From positions 2,545,001-2,609,000 of the forward strand of contig NZ_CP129137.1 in NCBI RefSeq assembly GCF_030406905.1: a DNA stretch of 64,000 nt, given 5' to 3'. Below the pieces are notes generated by a model. That model was not told the DNA's origin, ran no database searches, and worked only from the letters and a program-made list of their open reading frames with translations. Below, one piece after another: positions 45,636 to 54,436 of the stretch. The first letter of the stretch is position 1, and each line of letters starts with the position of its first letter. This DNA is from Streptomyces sp. HUAS CB01. GTDB taxonomy: Bacteria > Actinomycetota > Actinomycetes > Streptomycetales > Streptomycetaceae. The position numbers and the translations under genes are program-made.

Positions 45636-45667
45636 TGTGGACACCGAGGACGGCCGAGTTGTCCACA
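45636..45667. promoter_or_regulatory. inverted pair of DnaA-box-like sites upstream of the M48 gene
   Basis: TTGTCCACA at 45659-45667 is a perfect Streptomyces DnaA box. GTGTCCACA on the other strand at 45636-45644 differs at one base. Together they form a 9-bp inverted repeat (CTGTGGACA with TGTCCACAG). Confidence 0.45.
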
Positions 45668-45772
45668 GGCTCCGCTGCTCGGCAACCCCAGCGCCTAGTC
45701 TGGGGTCTGTCAGGGGGACGGGAGACGACTCGCAGCGGCACGGCAGGACGCGCGAAGAACGAGGGGGCACCC

Positions 45773-46873
45773 ATGACCGACAGTAGTTCCGAGTACGTGC
45801 CGGGCAGGCACCGCTCACGCTTCCCGGGGATCTCCTCGCGGGCGTACGAGCACCCGGCGGACCGTTCGGCGCTGGTCGCCCTGCGCAAGCTGAGCGGGTT
45901 CGACACCGTGTTCAAGGCGCTGAGCGGGCTGCTGCCGGAGCGCAGTCTGCGGCTGCTCTTCCTCTCCGACTCGGTGCGGGTGAGCGATGCCCAGTTCGCG
46001 CACCTCCACACGATGCTGCGGGACGCCTGCTACATCCTGGACCTGGAGAAGGTCCCGCAGATGTACGTCACGCAGGACCCGAAGCCCAATGCCATGTGCA
46101 TCGGTCTGGACGAGCCGATCATCATGGTCACCACCGGTCTGGTGGAGCTCCTCGACGAGGAGGAGATGCGGGCGGTCGTGGGCCACGAGGTGGGGCACGC
46201 CCTGTCCGGGCACTCCGTCTACCGCACGATCCTGCTGTTCCTCACCAATCTCGCGGTGAAGGTGGCCTGGATCCCGCTGGGCAACGTGGCGGTCATGGCG
46301 ATCGTGACCGCGCTGCGGGAGTGGTTCCGCAAGTCGGAGTTGTCCGCGGACCGGGCCGGGCTGCTGGTGGGCCAGGATCTGCAAGCGTCGATGCGCGGGC
46401 TGATGAAGATCGCGGGCGGCAACCACCTCCACGAGATGAACGTGGACGCCTTCCTGGAGCAGGCCGAGGAGTACGAGGCGGGGGGCGATCTGCGGGACTC
46501 CGTGCTGAAGATCCTCAACATGCTCCCGAGGACGCATCCCTTCACCACCGTGCGCGCCGCCGAGCTGAAGAAGTGGGCGGAGAGCCGCGACTACCAGCGG
46601 ATCATGGACGGCCACTACCCGCGGCGCACGGAGGACAAGGACACCTCCGTCACCGACTCGTTCCGCGAGTCCGCCTCGCACTACGCCGACTCGGTGCGCG
46701 GCAGCAAGGATCCGCTGATGAAGCTGGTCGGGGACATAGCCGGCGGTGCGGGCGACCTGGGCGGCCGGCTGCGCGACAAGTTCACGGGCACCGCGGCCGG
46801 GAGCCGCGGCGGCAGCAACGGGACGCCTCCGAAGGAGGACGGTCCGGGGACGTCGGGTCAGCGCGAGGGCTGA
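45773..46873 (+). CDS. M48-family metalloprotease
   Basis: A 366-residue peptidase with HEVGH at 138-142, a downstream Glu ligand in [10 protein letters not shown], and hydrophobic helices between ([15 protein letters not shown]). The C-terminal 80 residues are charged and Gly-rich with an amphipathic stretch ([19 protein letters not shown]). M48 proteases act in membrane protein quality control. The ATG has GAGGGGG upstream. Its 3' end overlaps that of the next, convergent gene by 16 bases. Confidence 0.88.
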   Translation: MTDSSSEYVPGRHRSRFPGISSRAYEHPADRSALVALRKLSGFDTVFKALSGLLPERSLRLLFLSDSVRVSDAQFAHLHTMLRDACYILDLEKVPQMYVTQDPKPNAMCIGLDEPIIMVTTGLVELLDEEEMRAVVGHEVGHALSGHSVYRTILLFLTNLAVKVAWIPLGNVAVMAIVTALREWFRKSELSADRAGLLVGQDLQASMRGLMKIAGGNHLHEMNVDAFLEQAEEYEAGGDLRDSVLKILNMLPRTHPFTTVRAAELKKWAESRDYQRIMDGHYPRRTEDKDTSVTDSFRESASHYADSVRGSKDPLMKLVGDIAGGAGDLGGRLRDKFTGTAAGSRGGSNGTPPKEDGPGTSGQREG

Positions 46874-47958
46874 GGACCGGTGGCAAGGGTCCCGCAGACC
46901 GCCGCGGCGGCGCGGCCCGTCTCGTACGGGTCGGTGCCGGCCGGTCCCTCGCCGGTCGCCCGCCCGCCCGCCGGCAGGGGCTGCATCATGTCGGCAGCAT
47001 CGGCCGAGCAGGACATGGGGCCCGCCTCCGCATAGCTGGTCAGCAGCTCGGCCCGGTGGGTGCGCAGGTCGTCGCGGTCGAAGCGGAACTGCAGCTGACG
47101 GCGCACGGTGAAGAGGGAGGCACGGTCATCGTCCCGCCCGTCCGTGCCGGCGGTCGTGCCCGCCCCGGTCCCGGCCTGGCGGACCGTGTAGGCGAAGGTG
47201 TGGTCGGAGGTCACCTCGAGGGCGTCGGGCCCGGCCTCGGCGAAGGCGAGCGTGCCCTGGACCCGTACCTCCGGTGCGGCCAGGGCGATCCGGCCCGGGT
47301 CGAAGCGGACGAGCCAGCCGGTGGCCGCGTGGCGTCCGTCGTTCTCGGGGGCGCTCATGGACCGGTCGAACTGGTTCAGCTGATCCGGGTCGAGGAGCAC
47401 CCGCACCGGGCGGACGGCGCCCTCGGTGAGCACCGCGGGGTCGAGGGAGGACGCCACCAGATAGTCCTTGGCGATGGTCAGCGCGGTCATCACCTGGTCG
47501 TCCGAGAAATTCTTGGTGTGGCGTACGGCCGGAAGGGTGATGCCGGCGGCTCCGGCGCGGAAGCCGGCGGCGGGACTGCGGGCGTACAGGCCGGCCGGGT
47601 CGCCGCCGGGCACGGTCCCCTCGGGGGCGAGCGGGACGACGGTGCTGTGCAGCGCCTGGACGGGCTGCGCCTCGGGCGGCCGGTAGGGGTGGCGGACGCC
47701 CATGTAGAGGGCGGTCCCGAAGGCCATGGCGATCAGCAGCACCAGGACCAGGAACTGCCTGGGTCCGTTGCGCGGACCCCGGCCGGGGCGGCTGCGGACG
47801 GCCCTGGCGTGGTCGCCCATCCGCTCCTGTGCGGAGAACTCCTGGAGGCGGGCAGCACGGACGAACGATTCGTCGAAGACGACGGACCGGTACTCGTCGT
47901 CGTTTCCGCCGGGGAGCCCCTCGGGTGTCCCCTCAGGTGGGTCTCCACGCCCTGCCAT
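46858..47958 (-). CDS. membrane protein with VVFDE-FVRAA motif, larger paralogue
   Basis: The 366-residue product has an N-terminal cytoplasmic motif DDEYRSVVFDESFVRAARLQ (about 20-40), a basic linker, one membrane helix (FLVLVLLIAMAFGTALYMG) and about 260 extracellular residues without a family I can name. The same motif occurs in the upstream neighbour. The ATG lies 6 bases after TACTCT, so the mRNA may be leaderless. By position it should match S. coelicolor SCO2583. It converges with the M48 gene, overlapping by 16 bases. Confidence 0.72.
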   Translation of the reverse strand: MAGRGDPPEGTPEGLPGGNDDEYRSVVFDESFVRAARLQEFSAQERMGDHARAVRSRPGRGPRNGPRQFLVLVLLIAMAFGTALYMGVRHPYRPPEAQPVQALHSTVVPLAPEGTVPGGDPAGLYARSPAAGFRAGAAGITLPAVRHTKNFSDDQVMTALTIAKDYLVASSLDPAVLTEGAVRPVRVLLDPDQLNQFDRSMSAPENDGRHAATGWLVRFDPGRIALAAPEVRVQGTLAFAEAGPDALEVTSDHTFAYTVRQAGTGAGTTAGTDGRDDDRASLFTVRRQLQFRFDRDDLRTHRAELLTSYAEAGPMSCSADAADMMQPLPAGGRATGEGPAGTDPYETGRAAAAVCGTLATGPQPSR

Positions 47959-47970
47959 ACCTTCAGAGTA
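47959..47970 (-). promoter_or_regulatory. candidate -10 box, leaderless membrane-protein gene
   Basis: On the minus strand TACTCT, then GAAGGT, then ATG. The sequence around it is nearly the same as that ahead of the next gene's GTG. Confidence 0.55.
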
Positions 47971-48036
47971 GGTCTGCGGAAGCCCACGTAAACGCGCCGC
48001 TGCGTGCCAGGTTGCGGTGGGGCGGGGGCCGGCGGG

Positions 48037-48642
48037 TCAGTGCGTACGGGGCACCGCGGAGACGGGCGGCGCCGAGTACTCGGCCGAGGCGGAGGGGCCT
48101 GTCACCCGGTCCGGCACGGCTCCCTTGGCGGGCGCGTCGACACCGGTGGTGGTGGGTGTGGGGACGCGGTCCTGGCGGTTGGCCGCAGCGCCGCGGTACA
48201 CGGCCGTGAAGGCCAGGGCGACCATGCCGACGCCCATCACCACGGCGAGGACCCAGGCGACGGGCCGGTGCCAGCGGGCGGAGCCGCGGTAGGGCCGCAG
48301 CGCCCCGCCGTGCGGTCCGTAGGGGTCCGTACAGCGGTCGAGGCCGTCGGGGTCGGGATCGGCGTAGCCGCGGTCCCGGTAGTCGCCGGCGGGGCCGTAG
48401 CCGTCGTCGTAGAGCTCGTCGTCGGAGGAGCCGGCGCCGGACCGGGCACGGGCCGCCTCGGCCTCGGCACGGGCCTGTGCGGCGGCGAGCAGCCGCTCCA
48501 CGGCGCTCGGTTCATGGATCTCCGCCGCCCGTACGAAGTCCTCGTCGAACACCACGGAGGCGAAGTCCTGGTCCGCGCCTCCGCGGTCGTCGTCGGGCTC
48601 CCCGCCGTCCGGGAACGGCCTGCCCCCCACGTCGTCCGGCAC
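48037..48642 (-). CDS. membrane protein with VVFDE-FVRAA motif, smaller paralogue
   Basis: The 201-residue product has an acidic N-terminus, the motif DQDFASVVFDEDFVRAAEIH (about 25-45), an Ala/Arg-rich helix, a Tyr/Asp/Gly-rich linker, one membrane helix (AWVLAVVMGVGMVALAFTAVY) and a short external Pro/Thr tail. By position it should match S. coelicolor SCO2584, which I recall being linked to the sporulation wall complex. The GTG at 48642 lies 6 bases after TACCCT. It follows proA by 66 bp. Confidence 0.72.
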   Translation of the reverse strand: MPDDVGGRPFPDGGEPDDDRGGADQDFASVVFDEDFVRAAEIHEPSAVERLLAAAQARAEAEAARARSGAGSSDDELYDDGYGPAGDYRDRGYADPDPDGLDRCTDPYGPHGGALRPYRGSARWHRPVAWVLAVVMGVGMVALAFTAVYRGAAANRQDRVPTPTTTGVDAPAKGAVPDRVTGPSASAEYSAPPVSAVPRTH

Positions 48643-48654
48643 GCCTTCAGGGTA
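48643..48654 (-). promoter_or_regulatory. candidate -10 box, leaderless membrane-protein gene
   Basis: On the minus strand TACCCT, then GAAGGC, then GTG. It parallels the arrangement at 47959-47970. Confidence 0.55.
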
Positions 48655-48708
48655 GACCTGGGCGGGGGTTCTCGGCAGGGAGTGCGGGCAACTGACCGCA
48701 CGCCTTTG

Positions 48709-49992
48709 TCACCGGATGTGACCGTCGCCCGTCACGATGTACTTCGTCGAGGTCAGCTCGGGCAGGCCCATCGGGCCACGGGCGTGCAGCTTCTGGGTGG
48801 AGATCCCGATCTCGGCGCCGAAGCCGAATTGGCCGCCGTCGGTGAAACGGGTGGACGCGTTCACGGCCACGGTCGTCGAATCCACCAACTGGGTGAACCT
48901 GCGGGCCGCCGCCTGCGAGGTGGTGACGATGGCCTCGGTGTGCCCCGAGGACCACAGCCGGATGTGCTCGACGGCCTTGTCGAGGGAGTCCACCACGGCC
49001 GCGGCGATGTCGTACGACAGGTACTCGGTCTCCCAGTCCTCGGCCGTGGCGGGCACGACCGTGGCCTTGGAGCCCTCGGCGAGGGCGAGGGTGCGCTCGT
49101 CGGCGTGGACGGTGACGCCGGCCTCCGCGAGGGCCTCCAGGGCCCGGGGCAGGAAGGTCCCGGCGATGTCCCGGTGGACGAGGAGGGTCTCGGCGGCGTT
49201 GCAGACGCTGGGCCGCTGCGCCTTGGAGTTGATCAGGATCTCGACGGCCATGTCGAGGTCGGCCCGGGCGTCGACGTAGACGTGGCAGTTGCCGGTGCCG
49301 GTCTCGATGACCGGGACGGTGGACTCCTCGACCACGGTCCGGATCAGGGACGCCCCGCCGCGCGGGATGAGGACGTCGACGAGACCGCGGGCACGCATCA
49401 GTTCCCGCACGGAGTCGCGGCTCTCGCCCGGGACGAGCTGCACGGCGTCCGCGGGCAGCCCGGAGCCTCCGACGGCGTCCCGCAGCACCCTCACCAGGGC
49501 GGTGTTGGAGGAGTACGCGGAGGAGGAGCCGCGGAGCAGTACGGCGTTGCCGGACTTCAGGCAGAGCGCGGCGGCGTCGACCGTCACGTTCGGCCGGGCC
49601 TCGTAGATGATGCCGACGACACCGAGGGGGACACGGACCTGGCGCAGGTCGATCCCGTTGGGGAGGGTCGAGCCGCGGACGACCTCGCCGACCGGGTCGG
49701 GCAGCGCGACGACGTGCCGGACGTCGGCGGCGATGGCCCGGACCCGCTCCGGGGTGAGGGTGAGCCGGTCGATGATCGCCTCGCTCGTGCCGGCCTCCCG
49801 CGCGCGGGCGACGTCCTCGGCGTTGGCCTCGACGATCTCGCTCGTCCGGACCTCGAGGGCGTCGGCGATCGCCAGCAGGGCGTCGTCCTTGACCGCGCGC
49901 GGAAGTGGCGCGATGTCGGCGGCCGCGGCGCGGGCGCGGTAGGCGGCCCGGGTGACCGGGGTCAGGTTGTCGTACGGCGAGAGCGAGGTCAT
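48709..49992 (-). CDS. proA: gamma-glutamyl phosphate reductase
   Basis: A 427-residue aldehyde-dehydrogenase-fold enzyme with the catalytic Cys in [14 protein letters not shown], the [20 protein letters not shown] signature, and [18 protein letters not shown] near the end. It makes glutamate semialdehyde for proline. It is separated from proB by one small gene. The ATG at 49992 has no ribosome site but lies 6 bases after TACCCT, so it is likely leaderless and has its own promoter. Confidence 0.97.
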   Translation of the reverse strand: MTSLSPYDNLTPVTRAAYRARAAAADIAPLPRAVKDDALLAIADALEVRTSEIVEANAEDVARAREAGTSEAIIDRLTLTPERVRAIAADVRHVVALPDPVGEVVRGSTLPNGIDLRQVRVPLGVVGIIYEARPNVTVDAAALCLKSGNAVLLRGSSSAYSSNTALVRVLRDAVGGSGLPADAVQLVPGESRDSVRELMRARGLVDVLIPRGGASLIRTVVEESTVPVIETGTGNCHVYVDARADLDMAVEILINSKAQRPSVCNAAETLLVHRDIAGTFLPRALEALAEAGVTVHADERTLALAEGSKATVVPATAEDWETEYLSYDIAAAVVDSLDKAVEHIRLWSSGHTEAIVTTSQAAARRFTQLVDSTTVAVNASTRFTDGGQFGFGAEIGISTQKLHARGPMGLPELTSTKYIVTGDGHIR

Positions 49993-50004
49993 GCCCGCAG
50001 GGTA
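49993..50004 (-). promoter_or_regulatory. candidate -10 box for leaderless proA
   Basis: On the minus strand TACCCT, then GCGGGC, then the proA ATG. Confidence 0.55.
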
Positions 50005-50135
50005 ATGCGCACGCTGCGGGCATCCCTCACGTATCCCGCACTGCGAGACGTGACGGACCGGGCGCTGGTACCGGATGGGGCCTCCGCCGGCGGCGGAGCC
50101 GGCCGGTCACGCGTGCGGGCTCCGGCCCGCCGTCG

Positions 50136-50609
50136 TCAGAAAGGGTGAACGCCGACGGGTGTGGCCGGGGGCGGCCCGTACCCTTCGGCGATGCGCTGGT
50201 GGTAGGTCTCGCGGTCGATGACCTCCAGCCCGACGATCTCCCACGGCGGCAGCTGCGCACTGGAGCGGTGCTCGCCCCACAGACGCAGGGCGACGGCCGC
50301 GGCGTCGTGCAGGTCCCGGGCCTCCTCCCAGTAGCGGATCTCTGCGTGGTCGCCGGCGTACCGGCTGGTGAGCAGGAAGGGGTGGTCGTGGGCGAGTTGC
50401 TCCAGCCCGCGTCTGACCTCCTTCAGCGGCGCCTCCGCGCCCGACACGCAGAGGGTGATGTGCCACAGCCGGGAAACGGCCCGCTCGTCGCCGTGCGGCT
50501 CGGTGTCCCGGCCGGCCTCCTGCCCGCTGCTGGGGGTCTCGCCGGCCCGGTTGAGGTCGTCCCGGGCGCCGGGGTCCGCGGGCCGCTCGAAGTCGGCTCC
50601 CGCGTCCAC
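50136..50609 (-). CDS. conserved protein between proB and proA, unknown function
   Basis: The conserved part begins around SRLWHITLCVSGAE and contains VRRGLEQLAHDHPFLLTSRY, DHAEIRYWEEARDLHDA and GLEVIDRETYHQRIAEGYG. It looks like a small alpha/beta protein. I recall similar unnamed proteins in streptomycetes. The start is uncertain: the GTG at 50609 is used here, but the 45 residues before the conserved part look unconserved and a closer start is not obvious. It may be cotranscribed with proB upstream. Confidence 0.6.
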   Translation of the reverse strand: MDAGADFERPADPGARDDLNRAGETPSSGQEAGRDTEPHGDERAVSRLWHITLCVSGAEAPLKEVRRGLEQLAHDHPFLLTSRYAGDHAEIRYWEEARDLHDAAAVALRLWGEHRSSAQLPPWEIVGLEVIDRETYHQRIAEGYGPPPATPVGVHPF

Positions 50610-50846
50610 ACTGCTCAGAGCCCGCTGCTCCCCAACGGTCCTGCGGGCGTGGGTGGTTGCCCGTTGCCCACGGGGCGCCGCCCCTGGGCGCGCTCGTCTC
50701 ACCGGCGGCCTCCTGTTGATGCGTCGTGGTGCCGAACCCCGCCTTTGCCCCCCTGACAAAGTTGACCAGTCCGGGGCCGGACGTGGGGCGGTTTTGATGA
50801 AGGTCCCTGTCGAAGGGCCGGACTTTCAGCCGTTTCAGGGGTGACG

Positions 50847-51974
50847 TCAGGGGTTCAGGACGACGAGGTCGTCCCTGTGTACGACCTCCCGCTCGTAGGT
50901 GGGGCCGAGTTCCCTGGCGAGGTCGCGGGTGGACCGGCCGAGGAGGAGCGGGAGTTCCTTGGAGTCGTAGTTCACGAGCCCCCTGGCGACGGCCCTGCCC
51001 CCGGCGTCGCGCAGCTCCACCGGGTCCCCGGCGGTGAACTCGCCGTCCACCGCCGCGATTCCGGCGGGCAGCAGTGACTTCCTGCCCTCGACGACGGCTC
51101 GTACGGCCCCGTCGTCGAGAGTGAGCGCGCCCTGCGGGGTGGAGGCGTGGGCGAGCCAGAGCAGCCGGTCGGCGGAACGCCGCCCGGTGCGGCGGAAGTA
51201 GGTGCCGGTGTCGCGTCCGGCGAGGGCGTCGGCGGCGCGGGAGGCGGAGGTGAGGACGGCCGGGACGCCGGCAGCGGCGGCGATCCGGGCCGCCTCGACC
51301 TTGGTGACCATGCCCCCGGTGCCGACGCCGGCCCTGCCCGCCGAGCCGATCTCCACGCCCTCCAGATCGGCGGGGCCGCGGACCTCCTCGATCCGGGACG
51401 TGCCGGGCTTGCTGGGGTCGCCGTCGTAGAGGCCGTCCACGTCGGACAGCAGGACCAGCAGGTCGGCTCGGACGAGGTGCGCGACGAGGGCCGCGAGCCG
51501 GTCGTTGTCGCCGAAGCGGATCTCGTCGGTGGCGACCGTGTCGTTCTCGTTGACGACCGGGACGGCCCCCATGGCGAGGAGCTGGTCGAGGGTGCGGTAG
51601 GCGTTGCGGTAGTGGGCGCGGCGGCTGGTGTCGTCGGTGGTGAGGAGCACTTGTCCGACGCGGACGCCGTAGCGGGCGAAGGATGCGGTGTAGCGGGCCA
51701 CGAGCAGGCCCTGGCCGACGCTCGCGGCGGCCTGCTGCCGGGCCAGGTCCTTGGGCCGGCGGGCCAGCCCGAGCGGGGCGAGCCCGGCGGCGATGGCTCC
51801 GCTGGAGACGAGCACTATCTCCTTCTCGCCGCCGCTGCGGACCTTCGCCAGCACGTCCACGAGGGCGTCCACCCGGTCGGCGTCGAGTCCCCCGGAGGCC
51901 GTGGTGAGTGAGGACGAACCCACCTTGACGACGATCCTGCGTGCTTCCGTCACGTACTGCCTTGCCACTGTCAC
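50847..51974 (-). CDS. proB: glutamate 5-kinase
   Basis: A 375-residue protein with an amino-acid kinase domain (VVKVGSSSLT, SSGAIAAGLAPLG, NENDTVATDEIRFGDND, GTGGMVTKVEAA) and a C-terminal PUA domain (GEFTAGDPVELRDAGGRAVARGLVNY). It catalyses the first step of proline synthesis. The GTG at 51974 lies 6 bases after TAGATT and has no ribosome site, again suggesting a leaderless mRNA. In many actinobacteria proB directly follows obg; here three wall-polymer genes lie between. Confidence 0.97.
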   Translation of the reverse strand: MTVARQYVTEARRIVVKVGSSSLTTASGGLDADRVDALVDVLAKVRSGGEKEIVLVSSGAIAAGLAPLGLARRPKDLARQQAAASVGQGLLVARYTASFARYGVRVGQVLLTTDDTSRRAHYRNAYRTLDQLLAMGAVPVVNENDTVATDEIRFGDNDRLAALVAHLVRADLLVLLSDVDGLYDGDPSKPGTSRIEEVRGPADLEGVEIGSAGRAGVGTGGMVTKVEAARIAAAAGVPAVLTSASRAADALAGRDTGTYFRRTGRRSADRLLWLAHASTPQGALTLDDGAVRAVVEGRKSLLPAGIAAVDGEFTAGDPVELRDAGGRAVARGLVNYDSKELPLLLGRSTRDLARELGPTYEREVVHRDDLVVLNP

Positions 51975-51986
51975 GTGGCGAATCTA
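51975..51986 (-). promoter_or_regulatory. candidate -10 box for leaderless proB
   Basis: On the minus strand TAGATT, then CGCCAC, then the proB GTG. TAGATT is close to the Streptomyces TAGGAT consensus. Confidence 0.6.
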
Positions 51987-52096
51987 TGTCAGGCCCGGCC
52001 GCCGGCGCGCCTCCGTTTCGCCGGCTGGACAGGCGCCTGGACAGGGCGGGACCGTGTCCCGGCCCCGGTCGGGCACGGGCCGGGACGCGGACCGGC

Positions 52097-52131
52097 CCGT
52101 GAGTGGGCCCCTCCTTGGGGGCCGCTCACGG
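52097..52131 (-). terminator. terminator after the CDP-glycerol-type polymerase gene
   Basis: CCGTGAGTGGGCCCC pairs, with one mismatch and small bulges, with GGGGGCCGCTCACGG across a TCCTT loop, 27 bp after the gene's stop. Confidence 0.75.
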
Positions 52132-52157
52132 ACCGGGACGCCGTGTCCTCCGCCGGG

Positions 52158-54305
52158 TCAGCGGGCGGCGGTGGCCGTCGCCTCCGCGCCGTCGGTCTCG
52201 CCGGCGCCGTTGCCCTCGGCCTCGGCGCCCTGCCCGCCGGCGTCCGACTCACGGTCGAGCTCGCCGATGGCCTGTTCGCCGATGCGCTGCTCCACCCCGG
52301 TGTTGCGGGCCTCGGCCTTGACCGCGAGGGCGCGCACCGCCGCGTCGAACTGCTCGATCGACGTGGGCTCGTCGGGACCGAGGAGGTACTTCTTCAGCTC
52401 GGCACGCGCGCCGGCCAGGCTGTCGGCCACCGGGTCGGCGACGGCCGCGAGCAGCTGGTCCAGTTCCTCGGCGCCGTTGGAGAGGATGACCGCCGCGCGG
52501 ACGGCGGTGTTCTGGCGCTTGAACTCCTCGGCGCCGAGCTCCGCTGAGTCGGTCACCGCGTACGGCTTGCCGCTGGCGATGAAGTCGGAGACGACGCTGG
52601 AGATGTCGGAGACCATGGCGTCGGACTCGTTGAAGCAGTCGTACAGCGTGGGCTGGGAACCGGTGACGATGGTGTGCTCCCACCAGCCGACGGAGCGCCA
52701 GTAGGTGTCGTTCCACTCGGCCCGCAGGCTCTTGATCTCGGCGAGGCGCACGGGGTCGGAGAGGGAGACCCGCGACTCCTCGGCCTCGTCGCCGCCGGCG
52801 CGGCCGGGCTTGGTGAGCTCGGCGAGCCGGGCCTCGATCCGGGTCAGCCCGGCGCGCGCGGCCGCGCGCTCGGCCTGCCCGGCGGCGCTCTGCTCGGACC
52901 AGCGCGGGTCGGCGGCGCGCTCGGCGGCCGCCGTCCGCACCATCGCCGTGATCCGCTCGTGGACGGCGAGGGCCTTCTTGTTGCGGATGCCGGTGAAGGG
53001 GTGCGGCTTGTAGATGAGCCGCACGGGGCGCTCCGCCTCCAGGAGCCGCCGGACGATGTTCTCGCCGGCGAGCAGCAGGGAGGTGTTGCCGGGGTTGTTG
53101 TCCCAGCCCTCCCAGGTGGGGGCGTAGAGGACGGTGGGGATGGGGTTCTTCGGTGTGCCCGTCCAGGACTCGATGGGGGCCAGCTGCGGGCGGCCGACCT
53201 CGACGATGTCGTCGTCGCGGACACCGACGTCGGCGAGCGCGTACCGGTCGCGGCCCGCCCGGCCCGCGGTCCACACCTCGTCGTACACCTTGGAGAAGGG
53301 GTTGACGCTGGCGAGCTTGTCGCTGTCGCCGTGTCCGATGAAGACGTGCTTCATGGTCGGGACGCGCAGCATGTGGATGTTCTTGCCGACGTTGGCCGGG
53401 TAGAGCGTCACACGGACCGAGTCGAACTTCATCGCCATCAGGTGCTGGCCGCCCGGGATGCACAGCACGGGGACGGAGGTCTCGTTGAGCTTCGCGACGA
53501 GGCCCCGCTCACGCATGATGACGATCGGCCGGCCCTCGAGCTGCTCCATGGTCTCGAGCCACATGTTGACCTGGTACGCGGAGTCCTCCGAGCCGGAGAA
53601 GTACAGCGCGACGGTGGGCTGGTACTCGCCGAGCCACTTCTGGACGGCCTTGAGCACGGCGGGCCCGGAGGGCACCCGGCGCCTGCGGCGCAGATAGGGC
53701 ACGAGGGCCACGGTGTAGAGGAGGCCGAGGGCGATGCTCACGGCGGTGCCGACGTAGCCGACGACGGCGTACCCGGTGGCGGCCGCGACGACGACGCCCG
53801 CCATCGCGGGGATGTCGAGGTGCAGCATCTTCTCGCCGGAGCGGCGCAGCAGGGCCCGCGGCGGGGCGTCGGGGATGCGCACGGTGTGGAGGTCGACGTT
53901 GCGGGTGACGACCGGCATGGTCCGGCGCAGCCGGATCAGGGTGGTGAGCGCGCCGTGGGGTGCCTGGAGGGCGTAGAAGAGCAGGAAGCAGGCGACCGCC
54001 GCGTAGAACAGCGGTTGCTCGGCGAGGCCCGCCCGGGCGAGCAGCAGGATCAGCAGCAGCTGGCGGAGCAGGAAACGGATCGGCAGACCGGCCCGGACCT
54101 TGTTGAGGCGGTTGACCAGGTAGCTGCCGCGCTGGTGCAAGTACCAGTCGGCGGCATAGGTCACGGCCGCGGCCGCCGCGAACATCCAGATGTTCGGGAT
54201 CAGCGCGGCGATCATCACGCATGGATAGCCCAGGCCCATCAGGACCGCGGCGGCCAGCTCGGACCGGCTGCCCACACGTGCCAGGCGAATGGCGGTCGAA
54301 ATCAC
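52158..54305 (-). CDS. CDP-glycerol/ribitol glycerophosphotransferase-like wall-polymer polymerase
   Basis: The 715-residue product has five or six helices in its first 230 residues, then a GT-B-like polymerase domain of the TagF/Glyphos_transf family: HVFIGHGDSDK, VYDEVWTAGRAGRDR, VLYAPTWEGW, LIYKPHPFTG and SDAMVSDISSVVSDF. TagF enzymes extend glycerol- or ribitol-phosphate chains at the membrane. The charged C-terminal tail is Ala/Glu/Gly-rich. GTG start. It is the last of three wall-polymer genes and ends at a hairpin. Whether the unit is glycerol- or ribitol-phosphate cannot be told. Confidence 0.82.
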   Translation of the reverse strand: MISTAIRLARVGSRSELAAAVLMGLGYPCVMIAALIPNIWMFAAAAAVTYAADWYLHQRGSYLVNRLNKVRAGLPIRFLLRQLLLILLLARAGLAEQPLFYAAVACFLLFYALQAPHGALTTLIRLRRTMPVVTRNVDLHTVRIPDAPPRALLRRSGEKMLHLDIPAMAGVVVAAATGYAVVGYVGTAVSIALGLLYTVALVPYLRRRRRVPSGPAVLKAVQKWLGEYQPTVALYFSGSEDSAYQVNMWLETMEQLEGRPIVIMRERGLVAKLNETSVPVLCIPGGQHLMAMKFDSVRVTLYPANVGKNIHMLRVPTMKHVFIGHGDSDKLASVNPFSKVYDEVWTAGRAGRDRYALADVGVRDDDIVEVGRPQLAPIESWTGTPKNPIPTVLYAPTWEGWDNNPGNTSLLLAGENIVRRLLEAERPVRLIYKPHPFTGIRNKKALAVHERITAMVRTAAAERAADPRWSEQSAAGQAERAAARAGLTRIEARLAELTKPGRAGGDEAEESRVSLSDPVRLAEIKSLRAEWNDTYWRSVGWWEHTIVTGSQPTLYDCFNESDAMVSDISSVVSDFIASGKPYAVTDSAELGAEEFKRQNTAVRAAVILSNGAEELDQLLAAVADPVADSLAGARAELKKYLLGPDEPTSIEQFDAAVRALAVKAEARNTGVEQRIGEQAIGELDRESDAGGQGAEAEGNGAGETDGAEATATAAR

Positions 54306-54375
54306 GTAGAACCTGCTCCAAAGGTGCCGGTTGATTCACATTGGAGGAAATTGTGAAGGCGGGCCCTCACGAACT

Positions 54376-54412
54376 CGGGCCTCTGTATCGCGGAAGCGAT
54401 CTCAGAGGCCCG
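54376..54412 (-). terminator. hairpin between the cytidylyltransferase and polymerase genes
   Basis: A perfect 10-bp stem (CGGGCCTCTG with CAGAGGCCCG) encloses a second stem ATCGC-GGAA-GCGAT, 25 bp after the upstream stop. It may limit read-through into the polymerase gene. Confidence 0.7.
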
Positions 54413-54436
54413 AATAAGATCTTTGATGGAGAAGTA

